A stretch of 48,400 nt of DNA from Verrucomicrobiota bacterium JB023 (GTDB taxonomy: Bacteria; Verrucomicrobiota; Verrucomicrobiia; Verrucomicrobiales; Akkermansiaceae), in the NCBI GenBank assembly GCA_030673895.1, contig JAUTCR010000007.1, forward strand, positions 1-48,400, read 5' to 3'. The translations under genes and the position numbers were made by a program. The notes under the pieces were generated by a model. It worked only from the letters and a program-made list of their open reading frames with translations, was not told where the DNA came from and made no database searches. Within the stretch, counting starts at the first letter, position 1. Each line of letters starts with the position of its first letter. Shown piece by piece: positions 1-9,486 of the stretch.

Positions 1-2
1 CC

Positions 3-90
3 ACTTCCCCACTTCCCCACTTCCCCACTTCCCCACTTAACAACTTAACAACTTAACAACTTAACAACTTAACAACTTAACAACTTCCTA
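3..90. repeat. Two-phase 8-bp tandem repeat array
   Basis: Four perfect copies of ACTTCCCC (3-34) run straight into six perfect copies of ACTTAACA (35-82) and a last partial unit ACTTCCTA (83-90). Both unit types share ACTT and keep the same 8-bp phase, so the array looks like one satellite whose units diverged in blocks. It lies just beyond the terminator of mscL and touches the left window edge, so its full length is unknown. No coding role is visible. Confidence 0.9.
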
Positions 91-119
91 AAAAAAAGGA
101 GCGGGCCGAAGCCCGCTCC
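90..119 (-). terminator. Rho-independent terminator of mscL
   Basis: A perfect 9-bp stem GGAGCGGGC (98-106) pairs with GCCCGCTCC (111-119) across a CGAA loop. Read on the minus strand it is followed by eight T residues (the A run at 90-97). It lies 35 bases beyond the mscL stop codon. Confidence 0.9.
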
Positions 120-153
120 AGTCAGTATTCCTATTATCCAGCAGTCAAAATAG

Positions 154-600
154 TCAGGCTTGCTTCTTGAGCAGGTCGCGAATTTCCTCGAGTAGAACCT
201 CTTGCTTGGGAGGCTCAGCCGGGGCCTTCTCTTCCTCTTTCTTCATCCCCTCAATCACCTTCTTCACCACAATGAAGACGACGAACGCCAAGAGGGAGAA
301 TGAGATGAAGTCTTGGATGAACTGGCCGTGATTGATGGCCACCTCGGGAACCTCTGCCACGGCAGCTGTGATGACCGTGCCGTCCTCGGACTTCACCTCC
401 TCGATGGCCTTCACCCCCGGCTGGAGCACAACCTTCCATTTCGAAAAGTCGACTTGGGCAATCATTTTCCCTAGAGGGGGCATGATCACGTTATCAACCA
501 ACGACTTGACGACGGTGGCAAAGCCGCCACCGAGAATGAAGCCGACAGCCATGTCGACGAGATTGCCTTTGAAGGCAAATTCCTTGAATTCCTTGAGCAT
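154..600 (-). CDS. mscL: Large-conductance mechanosensitive channel MscL
   Basis: Inner-membrane channel that opens under membrane tension and releases solutes on osmotic down-shock. The 148-residue protein has the family order: an N-terminal amphipathic stretch MLKEFKEFAFKGN, a glycine-rich first membrane helix (about 15-45, GFILGGGF), a periplasmic loop (about 46-92), a second helix (about 93-117), and a charged C-terminal helix ending in EEIRDLLKKQA. The periplasmic loop is somewhat longer than in the E. coli protein (136 residues in all). The gene stands alone, has its own terminator, and diverges from lpxA across 138 bp. A physiological link to the betaine module at 41-45 kb is inferred only. 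Confidence 0.96.
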   Translation of the reverse strand: MLKEFKEFAFKGNLVDMAVGFILGGGFATVVKSLVDNVIMPPLGKMIAQVDFSKWKVVLQPGVKAIEEVKSEDGTVITAAVAEVPEVAINHGQFIQDFISFSLLAFVVFIVVKKVIEGMKKEEEKAPAEPPKQEVLLEEIRDLLKKQA

Positions 601-738
601 CTGTTTTGTGGGTTACGGTGTTGAACCATTGAGATTAGAACTTCGCACCCCAAGTCACATCTTTTCTCCCGTCACCGGAACAACTGACACAAAACGTCTT
701 CCGGAAAGGCCCCATTCCCTGCTCCTATTCCCTTTGCC

Positions 739-1515
739 ATGGCCATTCATCCCACTGCCGTCATATCCCCCAAGGCTGAAATCGGAGAACATTGTGAGAT
801 CGGACCCTTTTGTGTGATCGGGGACGGAGTGACCCTCGGCGACCATGCCCGCCTCCATTCCCACGTGGTCATTGAGCGAAACACTCGCATCGGCACTCAT
901 TGTGAGGCCTTCCCCTTCGCCGCTCTCGGGGGAAAGACCCAGGACCTCAAGTATGAATCCGAGCCCACCTTTCTCGAAATTGGCAATCACAACACCTTCC
1001 GCGAGAACGTCACCGTCCACCGCAGCACCCGTGCGGATACGGTGACCCGGATCGGCGACCACAACCTCTTCCTTTGCTACGCCCACGTCGCGCACGAGTG
1101 CCAGGTGGGCAATCACACCATCTTCTCAAACAACGCCACCATCGCGGGGCACGTCACGGTGGAAGACCACGCCATCATTTCCGGCCTTGCGGCCATCCAT
1201 CAATTCTGCCGGGTGGGTCAGCATGCCATGGTCGGCGGGCTCGCCCGTATCATCTCGGATGTGGCGCCCTTTACCATTGTCGAAGGCAGTCCGGCACACA
1301 CTCGCAGCCTCAACCTCGTCGGATTGCAGCGACGCGGATTTTCCGAGGAGGACATTCGTTCCCTCAAAACCGCTTACAAGCACCTCTTCCTGAAGAAGGA
1401 GCTCAACTTCGAGCAGCAGCTGCTCAAGCTCGGCGAGCATGAGCACGCGGCCAATCCCCAGGTGCAGGCACTGCTTGAATTCATCGGCAAGACCCAACGC
1501 GGCATCACGCGCTAA
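739..1515 (+). CDS. lpxA: UDP-N-acetylglucosamine O-acyltransferase LpxA
   Basis: Cytoplasmic trimeric acyltransferase that transfers a 3-hydroxyacyl chain from acyl-ACP to UDP-GlcNAc, the first step of lipid A synthesis. The 258 residues match the usual length of about 260. The N-terminal half is a left-handed beta-helix of hexapeptide repeats (AEIGEHCEIG and following). The catalytic motif AHVAHEC places the general-base histidine at residue 119, and NNATIAGHV follows as in E. coli LpxA. The C-terminal helical part has the family GLQRRGFS segment. ATG 739 starts at the conserved IHPTAVI. Unlike in many Gram-negatives, it is not next to fabZ or lpxB here. It shows that the organism makes lipid A. 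Confidence 0.95.
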   Translation: MAIHPTAVISPKAEIGEHCEIGPFCVIGDGVTLGDHARLHSHVVIERNTRIGTHCEAFPFAALGGKTQDLKYESEPTFLEIGNHNTFRENVTVHRSTRADTVTRIGDHNLFLCYAHVAHECQVGNHTIFSNNATIAGHVTVEDHAIISGLAAIHQFCRVGQHAMVGGLARIISDVAPFTIVEGSPAHTRSLNLVGLQRRGFSEEDIRSLKTAYKHLFLKKELNFEQQLLKLGEHEHAANPQVQALLEFIGKTQRGITR

Positions 1516-1555
1516 AATCATCCGCTCTCAAAATCCGGTCCAGCCGGGAAACAAA

Positions 1556-1581
1556 AAGCCCGGGCGGCATGGCCCGGGCTT
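1556..1581 (-). terminator. Terminator of the sodium/sugar symporter
   Basis: A perfect 10-bp stem AAGCCCGGGC (1556-1565) and GCCCGGGCTT (1572-1581) flanks a 6-base loop. On the minus strand the stem is followed by a short T run (A residues at 1553-1557). It lies just beyond the symporter stop and between two convergent genes. On the plus strand no T run follows, so it mainly serves the minus-strand gene. Confidence 0.75.
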
Positions 1582-1614
1582 GAACTTGGGAAAACTGAGT
1601 CTTCGCGCGGTTTC

Positions 1615-3591
1615 TTACCAGAAGATGATGTAGAGGAGCACGGTCAGCACGATGACCACGATTCCCCAGATCTTCGCCATCTTGGACTCCTCGAGCGCGA
1701 TCTCGGTCGTTTCCGGCATCTGCACCGGATTGGCGAGCGGCTTGGTCATCGTCATGATCCAGCCCACGATGAGGACGAGGAAGAAGCAGATCGCCATCCG
1801 ATCGAGGAAGGCCATTTGATCGGAATACCAAAGCCCGTTGTTCACCAGCGCGTCTCCGAGGAAGAACTTGAGCGCGGCGTAGGCCACAACATTGGTCAGG
1901 ATGCCCACCACCCCGAAGATGCGAGGGGTCCGCGGCGAGAAGAAGCCCAGGATGAAGACGGCGAGGATACCCGGGGAGATGAATCCCTGGAACTCCTGAA
2001 TGTAGGCGAAGATGCTGTCGAAGGAATTGAGCGAAGGCGCCACCAGTGCCGCAATGAGCACGAATCCAATCACGAAATAACGGCCGACCTGGACCAGATG
2101 GCCCGGATCCTTGCGGCCGGTGAAGTTGGAGTACAAGTCCATCGTAGCAATGGTCGAGGCCGAGTTCAGCATGGAGGCCAGCGAGCTAATGACCGCGCCA
2201 CAGAGGGCCGCGAGGACGAACCAGGAGATCCAAGGATAAGGCTTCACCAAGTTCCGCACGAGCACGGGGAAGGCGGCATCATAATCGTATCCCTTCAGCT
2301 CGGTGGAGCTCACTCCCTCCAGCTCTTTGCCAGCAGCGACTGCCGCCAAATCGTTGATCGCCTGGGTCATCGCCGCAGGCTCCAGATTGGCAGGCGGCGT
2401 CGGGTCCACCCCGGCAAGGGTCGCGTTCGCAACATAGGCTTGCGCAGCCATGGCGGGATCGTTTTCGACCAAGGCAGGCTTAACCGTATAAATGGTCTTG
2501 CCCTGGTCATTCTCCAAGGCGGCGGTATTCACCTTCATCGCCGATTCCCGGAGGTCACCGGAGAAGAGGTTGAAGGCAAGAATGCCCGGAATGACCACGA
2601 CGAACGGTATAATGAGCTTCAAGAAAGCCGCGAAGACGATGCCCTTCTGGCCCTCGGCGAGGGACTTCGAGCCCAGCGTGCGCTGGACGATGTATTGGTT
2701 AAGCCCCCAGTAGAAAAAGTTGGGAATCCAGAGCCCGATGAGGAGCGCGGTCCAGGGAATATCGGAGTCCTCCTTGGGACGGACCATGTGCACCTTACCA
2801 CCGGAGAGGTTGTCTCCATTCCGGGCCACAGCCTCACCGTCTTTACCATCGTTCAAGAGCATGAAGCGCTCCCAGCCGCCCGCATTTTCGAGGTCGGCCT
2901 CGGTGATATTTGCATTCGCCACCTTGGTCTCGATCAACTCTGCGGCGGGACGCTCGGCCAGATTATTGAAGGCAAAGATCATCACCACAACGCCACCAAT
3001 GATGAGCGCTGCCCCCCAGATGAGGTCCGTCCAGGCGCAGGCCTTAAGGCCTCCGATAAAGACATAAACGGCCGCCAGAATCGCAATCATCCAGCACATC
3101 GCGGTGAGGTTGCTGATCACGGGGACGTCGTTGTAATACTCCGAGACGAACTTCGCTCCGGAGAAAATGACCGACGAAGTGGTCACCAGGACGAGGGTAA
3201 CAATCGCGGGGATCGCCATCGCCAGCCGGGCTACCCCATCGAAGCGATATTGGAGAAACTCGGGAATGGTGTAGAGCCCGCTCTTCAAGAAGCGGGGCAG
3301 GAAGAAGAAAGCCACCACCACCAGGGTAACGGCCGCAATCCACTCATAGGAAGCAATCGCCATCCCCAGCCAGTTGGCGGATGAGCCCGACATGCCGACG
3401 AATTGCTCGGTCGAGATGTTGGCCGCAATAAGGGAAAAGCCGACCAGCCACCAGGTCAGCCCCCGGCCGGCGAGGAAGTAACCCTCCGCTTCCTTGTCAC
3501 TTCCGTGACCCTCCTCTTCGGCATCCTTCGATTTCCAAATCCCCAGTGCGATGACGCCGACCACGGCGACGATGAATAAGATGACTTCCAT
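1615..3591 (-). CDS. vSGLT-like sodium/sugar symporter (SSS family)
   Basis: Inner-membrane sodium:solute symporter of 658 residues. Several stretches read like Vibrio vSGLT: SLIAANISTEQFVGMSGS in the first core helix, AIASYEW, WTDLIWG, YWGLNQYIVQRT, GIVFAAFLKL and ISSLASMLNS (Na2-site serines). Residues that bind galactose in vSGLT (Asn/Glu/Gln of NISTEQF, Glu of ASYEW, Asn and Tyr of LNQY, Lys of QKGIVF) appear kept, so a sugar substrate is likely. It is over 100 residues longer than vSGLT because of two insertions in loops between membrane segments (about residues 220-285 and 355-440). ATG 3589-3591 precedes the first hydrophobic helix. It is a single gene with its own terminator, divergent from rlmH. 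The exact substrate cannot be read from the sequence. Confidence 0.88.
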   Translation of the reverse strand: MEVILFIVAVVGVIALGIWKSKDAEEEGHGSDKEAEGYFLAGRGLTWWLVGFSLIAANISTEQFVGMSGSSANWLGMAIASYEWIAAVTLVVVAFFFLPRFLKSGLYTIPEFLQYRFDGVARLAMAIPAIVTLVLVTTSSVIFSGAKFVSEYYNDVPVISNLTAMCWMIAILAAVYVFIGGLKACAWTDLIWGAALIIGGVVVMIFAFNNLAERPAAELIETKVANANITEADLENAGGWERFMLLNDGKDGEAVARNGDNLSGGKVHMVRPKEDSDIPWTALLIGLWIPNFFYWGLNQYIVQRTLGSKSLAEGQKGIVFAAFLKLIIPFVVVIPGILAFNLFSGDLRESAMKVNTAALENDQGKTIYTVKPALVENDPAMAAQAYVANATLAGVDPTPPANLEPAAMTQAINDLAAVAAGKELEGVSSTELKGYDYDAAFPVLVRNLVKPYPWISWFVLAALCGAVISSLASMLNSASTIATMDLYSNFTGRKDPGHLVQVGRYFVIGFVLIAALVAPSLNSFDSIFAYIQEFQGFISPGILAVFILGFFSPRTPRIFGVVGILTNVVAYAALKFFLGDALVNNGLWYSDQMAFLDRMAICFFLVLIVGWIMTMTKPLANPVQMPETTEIALEESKMAKIWGIVVIVLTVLLYIIFW

Positions 3592-3703
3592 GAGTTTGTT
3601 TTTTGGTGTTGCTGGCGCCGAAAGAAGGACCCCCGACGTTGAGGGACTCTAACGAGGCCCCCTTTGGCTTGGAAAGGGGGAATTTCAAATCCAAGCTCCC
3701 CTG

Positions 3704-4147
3704 ATGACCCACCGCATCCTCGTTGTCGGCAAGCCCGCCCTCTCCTTCGCTGCCGCTGGCATCGAAGATTACCTCAAACGAATGCGGCGCTATGGGAACT
3801 ACACCCTTGAGACTCTGAAGGATGGGCCAGCCGAAAAGGTGGCTCAGAAGCTCCTCGATGCGTCCGCTGGCACGCATCGCGTCGTTCTCGACGAGCGCGG
3901 CCTCCAGCCCACCACCCGCCAATTCGCCGATCTCATGACCCGTTGGCAAGGCGATCCGGGCATCAAGGCGGTCTCCTACCTGATCGGGCCCTCCAATGGC
4001 CACCTGCCAAAGACGCGCGAGGCCGCCGACCAATTACTCGCCCTCTCGCCCCTCACCCTCCAGCACGAGCTTGCCACCCTGATGCTCGCCGAGCAGCTCT
4101 ACCGCATTGCCACCATTCAGGCCGGCACCCCGTATCATCGCGATTGA
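3704..4147 (+). CDS. rlmH: 23S rRNA (pseudouridine1915-N3)-methyltransferase RlmH
   Basis: SPOUT-class methyltransferase that uses SAM to methylate pseudouridine 1915 in helix 69 of 23S rRNA on the assembled 70S ribosome. The 147 residues (E. coli 155) show the trefoil-knot region: the LIGPSNGH segment (about 92-99) where other RlmH proteins have LIGGPEG, then LSPLTLQHELATLMLAEQLYR and the C-terminal PYHRD that is nearly invariant in the family. The Ser-Asn in place of the usual Gly/Pro-Glu in the knot loop is a small deviation. The 3' end overlaps the convergent epimerase gene by 13 bp. Confidence 0.9.
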   Translation: MTHRILVVGKPALSFAAAGIEDYLKRMRRYGNYTLETLKDGPAEKVAQKLLDASAGTHRVVLDERGLQPTTRQFADLMTRWQGDPGIKAVSYLIGPSNGHLPKTREAADQLLALSPLTLQHELATLMLAEQLYRIATIQAGTPYHRD

Positions 4148-5121
4148 GCTGGCGTTTCAGGCTGGGCCAAGTCAGCCAAAGCCTCCTCCATCGTCTTGAA
4201 GCGGAAGCGGAAGCCCTCCGCAAGCAGGCGCTCCGGCACCACACGGCGGCTCTTCACCACCAGCTCAGTCTCCGTCCGGAGGAGAAAGGCGCCCATCCTG
4301 AGCATCCATCGAGAGGCGGGGAGCCCGAAGCCCCGTCCGGTGGCCTTCCGGAGCAGGGCCATCATCTCCGCATTGGGCAGAGGCTCCGGGGCGGTCAGGT
4401 TATAGACGCCTTCCGCACTCTCATGCCTGATAAGCCAGTCAATTGCCTGGCAAAAATCCTCCTCATGCAACCAAGAGACGTATTGCCGCCCGTGCCCCAT
4501 CTTGCCTCCCAATCCGACTGCCGCCAGCTGATGCAAGGTCTCATAGACGCCGCCCGGCTCTCGCCCAAAAACCATCGCGGTTCTCATCGTCACCCCCCTC
4601 ACCCGGCCGCCAGCCTGAGCTCGCTCCAGCGCCTCCTCGAAGGCCCCTTCCCACGCATGGGCCACCTCGAGCGAAAATTTATCCCGGGCCTCGACTTCCG
4701 CGCCATAGAGCCCCGCTTTCTCCGTATTGGCGGCATCATAGCGATGCCTATAGATGGTCGCCGTGCTCGAGTTCAGCCAAACGGAAGGTGGCTCCGCCAG
4801 CGAAGCCATCACTTCGCCCAAGACCCGGGTCGAGTCCACTCGCGAGGCCATCATGGCCTGCCGATTGCGGCGGTGATACCGACAATTCACCGACCGGCCG
4901 GCCAAATTCACCACCGCCGTCGCACCTTCCAGCTCTTCCTTCCAAGAGCCCGGCGTCACGCCATCCCAGACGACCGTCCGCGCGCCCTCAACCTCTCCTT
5001 CTCTGCGGCTCAGGACCACCACCTCCCAATCCCGCGAAGCGAACCACTTGGCCAGCGTTCGCCCCAAGAATCCACTGCCACCGGGAAGAATCAGTTTTCG
5101 CGCGTTCACGAGAAGCAGCAT
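4135..5121 (-). CDS. TIGR01777 family epimerase (SDR fold, YfcH-like)
   Basis: Extended short-chain dehydrogenase/reductase of 328 residues, probably NAD(P)-dependent and cytoplasmic. The substrate of this family is not established. The Rossmann glycine motif GGSGFLG lies near residues 14-20. AVVNLAGRSVN (about 88-98) and the late segment RKATGRGFGLPASRWMLRMGAFLLRTETEL with SRRVVPERLLAEGFRF are typical of TIGR01777. ATG 5121 puts MLLLVNARKLIL before the first beta strand; a slightly later start is possible. A SRPBCC-like gene lies 65 bp upstream on the same strand, and these two domains are fused in some relatives, so the pair is probably functionally linked. The 3' end overlaps rlmH by 13 bp. 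Confidence 0.88.
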   Translation of the reverse strand: MLLLVNARKLILPGGSGFLGRTLAKWFASRDWEVVVLSRREGEVEGARTVVWDGVTPGSWKEELEGATAVVNLAGRSVNCRYHRRNRQAMMASRVDSTRVLGEVMASLAEPPSVWLNSSTATIYRHRYDAANTEKAGLYGAEVEARDKFSLEVAHAWEGAFEEALERAQAGGRVRGVTMRTAMVFGREPGGVYETLHQLAAVGLGGKMGHGRQYVSWLHEEDFCQAIDWLIRHESAEGVYNLTAPEPLPNAEMMALLRKATGRGFGLPASRWMLRMGAFLLRTETELVVKSRRVVPERLLAEGFRFRFKTMEEALADLAQPETPAQSR

Positions 5122-5152
5122 CCCACCGCGCGCTCAAATGACAATCTTTTTG

Positions 5153-5170
5153 TTTCAGTATTTTCTGAAA
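5153..5170. promoter_or_regulatory. AT-rich inverted repeat before the epimerase gene
   Basis: TTTCAG (5153-5158) and CTGAAA (5165-5170) form a perfect inverted repeat across TATTTT in the 65-bp gap between the SRPBCC gene and the epimerase gene. This gap is much more AT-rich than its surroundings. It could be a promoter or operator for the epimerase, or a weak hairpin in a shared transcript. The sequence alone does not decide. Confidence 0.3.
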
Positions 5171-5186
5171 TTACAATCTCTGCCGT

Positions 5187-5654
5187 CTATCCAATCTCAG
5201 CCTCCCCCGACTCACAAAACAGCTTCAGCCCATCCATGCGCACCTCTTGCGCGCGGCGGAGCCTCGGGAGAAGTATCCATCTCGCGACGAGCTGGCCGAG
5301 CCACCCGGCAGGGCATTGGAAGTAGAAACGGTCCGTAAGAAGCGACCGACCATCGAGTGAGCGAATGCGGTATCGATGTCCGAACTGGCGGAAGAGCCCT
5401 CTCGTCATCGTCTCATCAAGAGCCCAGGGAGGGTCCGCCAGCGTGATGGTGGTCTCCAGACGAAACTTCATCCCAAAGAATCGCGCCGACCAGTGGGTCG
5501 CGTCCCCCTGCTCGCTCAAACCGGTGGTCCTCCCACCGAGAGCCTGTCCACCAATCGGACGGGCCAGTCTCACATGGAGATCAATACTACGACACGCATC
5601 GTAGACGCGCTGCGGTTCCGCATAAATCTCCCGAGAACTGACAATTTCACCCAT
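5187..5654 (-). CDS. SRPBCC-like (START/Bet v1 fold) protein
   Basis: Small protein of 155 residues whose pattern fits the SRPBCC ligand-binding fold. It opens with SREIYAEPQRVYDACRSIDLHVRL (first strand and helices). The middle has alternating strands with WSARFFGMKFRLETTITLADPPWALDETMTRG, and it closes with DRFYFQCPAGWLGQLVARWILLPRLRR and an amphipathic C-terminal helix. It lacks membrane segments. It sits immediately upstream of the TIGR01777 epimerase on the same strand, and in related proteins the two domains can be fused. The assignment is by overall pattern, so it is less certain than its neighbour. The ligand is unknown. Confidence 0.65.
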   Translation of the reverse strand: MGEIVSSREIYAEPQRVYDACRSIDLHVRLARPIGGQALGGRTTGLSEQGDATHWSARFFGMKFRLETTITLADPPWALDETMTRGLFRQFGHRYRIRSLDGRSLLTDRFYFQCPAGWLGQLVARWILLPRLRRAQEVRMDGLKLFCESGEAEIG

Positions 5655-5656
5655 AA

Positions 5657-6832
<1,176 letters not shown>

Positions 6833-6915
6833 GCACCGTGGCCCGGCGGCCTTCCGGTCTCCGGGCCCGCGATTTTCCTTTCGCGCAACCCCGCCGCCAG
6901 CGCATAATTGCCACC

Positions 6916-7179
6916 ATGAGCGACCTGCACGAAGAAATCCGCCAACTCCGCGCCGACCTCCGCGAACTCAAGGAGCTTGATGAGCCCACGAGGGCGGAAC
7001 TGGCCAAGCTGGAGAAACGCATCGAGGACCTGCTCGACGAATCCAATACCGAAGAAACGGAGAGCGACTCCGTGATCGATCAATTGGAAGAAGCCTCGCA
7101 GAACTTCGCGGCCAAGCACCCGGTGGCAGAATCCCTGCTGCGTAAGATTTCCTACGCGCTCGGGCGAATGGGGATCTGA
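6916..7179 (+). CDS. DUF4404 family protein
   Basis: Small acidic protein of 87 residues, largely predicted as a coiled coil: heptad-like LHEEIRQLRADLRELKELDEPTRAELAKLEKRIEDLL covers residues 3-40. An acidic linker and a second helix pair follow, ending in HPVAESLLRKISYALGRMGI. This two-helix layout and the closing LGRMGI match DUF4404 proteins, whose function is not known. ATG 6916 is chosen because an in-frame start at 6838 would add a low-complexity Arg/Pro-rich leader. It may share the leuB transcript (83-bp gap). Confidence 0.75.
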   Translation: MSDLHEEIRQLRADLRELKELDEPTRAELAKLEKRIEDLLDESNTEETESDSVIDQLEEASQNFAAKHPVAESLLRKISYALGRMGI

Positions 7180-7208
7180 CGCGAGGCGGAGAGACCGTCT
7201 TTGAGTGA

Positions 7209-9467
7209 TTAAAATTTCCAGCGCACCTCGGTGCTCACCCCCAGCCCCGGTAACGGGGTGGTATCCTTGCGGAAGGAGGTGTGATTACGCGCTTCCTCAT
7301 TGAGGAGATTGGTCAGCCGGACGGCACATTCCAGCTCGTCCCGATCCCCGGAAGGGGCGTAGCTGAAGCCGGCATTGACCATCGTGTAGGCCTCGGTCGG
7401 CAGCTCGGGCGTCGGCAGCTCGGCCACCTCCGTTTGCGCGAAGGAATGACGAGCCTCTAGGAAGGCCGTCCACCGGGGCCCGGTGTATACTAGCTCCGCG
7501 CCCACCCGCGCCGTGGGCATCCGTGGCAAGGGCTGATCGAGGCGGTCGTTGTGCCCCTTGGTCATGTCCGCCAGCAGGCGGAGCTCGAGGTTCCGCTCCT
7601 CATCATCCAGCAAGGCGACCGAGAGGGAGGACTCGAAACCATGGAACGTCGCCGGGGCCTCCACGTAGGCAGCAGTGAGGATGAAGCTGGTCCGCTGGTC
7701 TTCCAGGAAGATAAAATTACTAAAATCATAGTAAAAGGCGGCCAAGTCGAGCTGGATGGGCCCTCTTTCCAGATGCAGCGTAGCCTCCACGCCCCGCGAG
7801 CTTTCCTCCGACAACTCGGTCCCATCCAGGTCGCCACCGAAAATGAAGCGGCCCAACGCCGTGCTGTTCCAGAAAGCATAGCGCTCGGTCGGCGTAGGCA
7901 GACGCTTGACGTCGGACCCCGTCAAAGCCACGCGAAGGCGATCCAAACCCGGCAAATCCTCTTCCTCGTAGGCGAGTGAAAGCGAGCGGGAAACCGTCCG
8001 GCCCTCGCTCTGCAGGGGGTCCCCGCCTTCCTCGCTCGCCAGCACGGCGGAGTAGTCGCTCCTCACTCCCCCTTCGAGCGACCATTTCCCCCAGCGTAGC
8101 TTCTGATAGAGAAAGAGACCCCACGATTCGCTTTCATAATTGGTCGTGATCCGGCTGGGCGTCGGCAAGGGCACAATGGTCCTCGTCGCCAGGAAGCGGT
8201 CGCTCGCGTATTGAACCCCCATCACTCCTTGCAGGAGGGAGTCCTCCGTTCCGTTGAAGACTTCGAAGCGAGCCTCATTCGCTTCTTTCTCGAACTCCGT
8301 CTCCGTGAAGTCTGTTCCCTCATCCTTGTCCCTCCCCTCGAAGTTCTCCGTATGGTGATAGTCTCCCGTGCCGAGGCGGAGGGAGATGCGGTCAATGAAG
8401 CCCGCAGCCTCGTCGGGGACGAACTCAAAGCGGACCGTCGAGCGGGACAACTCGGCGTCCACCGCGACGTCGCCGAAGAAGTCGGTGGAATCCCCCGCGA
8501 AGTAGTAGGGAACTTCATAAGCATTATCGAAGCGGCTGTGCGCGATGCCAACGGTCAGGAAGTCTGGATCGCCGAGGAGAAGCCCGACCGATTGCGAAGA
8601 GGATCGATGGGCGGAATTGGGCAACACGCCGGTAGGATTCTCCACCGGCACCTCCCCCACTCCCGGGACGGCGACCCGTGGCTGATAGAGGGCATCATAC
8701 TGCTCGGTCCTCGCCTGACCGGGAATCGAAATATCACCCGCCTCCCGCTCGCTGAAGCTGCCTCCCAGGGTCCAGCCATCCCCCTGCAAACGCATCCGCC
8801 CCGCCTGATGCCAGCCATCACCCTGACTCTCCAGACCACTCGCGCTGGCAAACTCGAAGTCCTTCCCCTCCTCGCGGACCGGGATATGCCGCGTGCGTGT
8901 ATTGATGGCCCCTCCAATGGCCGTGTTCCCGTAAAGCAGGGAAGCTGGGCCGCGATGGATCTCAATGGCATCAGCCATCAAGGTATCAATGGCAACGCCG
9001 TGATCCGGACTCACCTGGCTGAGGTCCATCGAGGTCAAGCCATCCAAGAGCGTCTGCACCCGCACACCATCAAATCCGCGAATGATCGGCCGGGAAACGC
9101 CCGGACTATAGGAACTGGCGCTCACCCCCGGTTGCGAAGCGAGGGTCTCGCCCAAGGTCGCCCGCAGCGAGCGCTGCAGCTCCTGGCCAGCAAGCACGGA
9201 GTCCGAGGGCCCTCCGAAGCGTAGGAGCGTGGTCTCATCCAGCTCCGCGATCCCGACCTCGATGCGCTCCGTCGTCTCCTCCTCAATGTACTCGCCGATG
9301 ACCTCGATCTCCTCGAGATAATAGGTGCCGTCCTCATCGTATTGGCCAGCGGGCGGAACGAAGGGATTACCCACTTCCAGCAGGTCCAAGACACCGTCCT
9401 CTTGCGCCCAAACCGCAGAAAAGCAGAGGGCCCCGAGAAAAATTTTTGCCTTGAAAACACCGCGCAC
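7209..9467 (-). CDS. ZnuD-like TonB-dependent outer-membrane receptor (probable zinc uptake)
   Basis: Outer-membrane beta-barrel receptor with an N-terminal plug, driven by TonB. The plug reads like ZnuD-type zinc receptors: LRATLGETLASQPGVSASS, SRPIIRGFDGVRVQ, SPDHGVAIDTL, RGPASLLYGNTAIGGAIN, HIP. The barrel ends in a terminal phenylalanine (VRWKF). GTG 9467 (752 residues) is preferred because it gives a normal signal peptide, RGVFKAK then IFLGALCFSAVWA, with cleavage before QEDG. An in-frame ATG at 9519-9521 (770 residues) would give an odd 24-residue polar leader and overlap the divergent gene. A 15-bp inverted repeat lies 21 bp upstream of this start. The divergent neighbours encode anchored proteins of a type linked to metal ABC transporters. 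Zinc specificity is inferred from plug similarity. Confidence 0.85.
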   Translation of the reverse strand: MRGVFKAKIFLGALCFSAVWAQEDGVLDLLEVGNPFVPPAGQYDEDGTYYLEEIEVIGEYIEEETTERIEVGIAELDETTLLRFGGPSDSVLAGQELQRSLRATLGETLASQPGVSASSYSPGVSRPIIRGFDGVRVQTLLDGLTSMDLSQVSPDHGVAIDTLMADAIEIHRGPASLLYGNTAIGGAINTRTRHIPVREEGKDFEFASASGLESQGDGWHQAGRMRLQGDGWTLGGSFSEREAGDISIPGQARTEQYDALYQPRVAVPGVGEVPVENPTGVLPNSAHRSSSQSVGLLLGDPDFLTVGIAHSRFDNAYEVPYYFAGDSTDFFGDVAVDAELSRSTVRFEFVPDEAAGFIDRISLRLGTGDYHHTENFEGRDKDEGTDFTETEFEKEANEARFEVFNGTEDSLLQGVMGVQYASDRFLATRTIVPLPTPSRITTNYESESWGLFLYQKLRWGKWSLEGGVRSDYSAVLASEEGGDPLQSEGRTVSRSLSLAYEEEDLPGLDRLRVALTGSDVKRLPTPTERYAFWNSTALGRFIFGGDLDGTELSEESSRGVEATLHLERGPIQLDLAAFYYDFSNFIFLEDQRTSFILTAAYVEAPATFHGFESSLSVALLDDEERNLELRLLADMTKGHNDRLDQPLPRMPTARVGAELVYTGPRWTAFLEARHSFAQTEVAELPTPELPTEAYTMVNAGFSYAPSGDRDELECAVRLTNLLNEEARNHTSFRKDTTPLPGLGVSTEVRWKF

Positions 9468-9486
9468 TTCGGAGCACTTCCACTTA

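Noticed and set aside
3-90. CRISPR array
   Set aside because: Units are only 8 bp with no spacers, so this is a simple tandem repeat.
1816-3384. A 522-codon open frame opposite the symporter gene
   Set aside because: It is a GC-driven shadow frame: the product is rich in Arg, Gly, Glu and His without hydrophobic order, while the minus strand encodes a clear symporter.
3943-5325. A 460-codon plus-strand frame across rlmH and the epimerase
   Set aside because: Its product is Arg/His/Pro-rich low-complexity sequence, and both rlmH and the epimerase are well supported in other frames.
8211-9224. A 337-codon frame opposite the ZnuD-like receptor
   Set aside because: It has shadow-type composition and no start or motif support; the receptor frame is certain.
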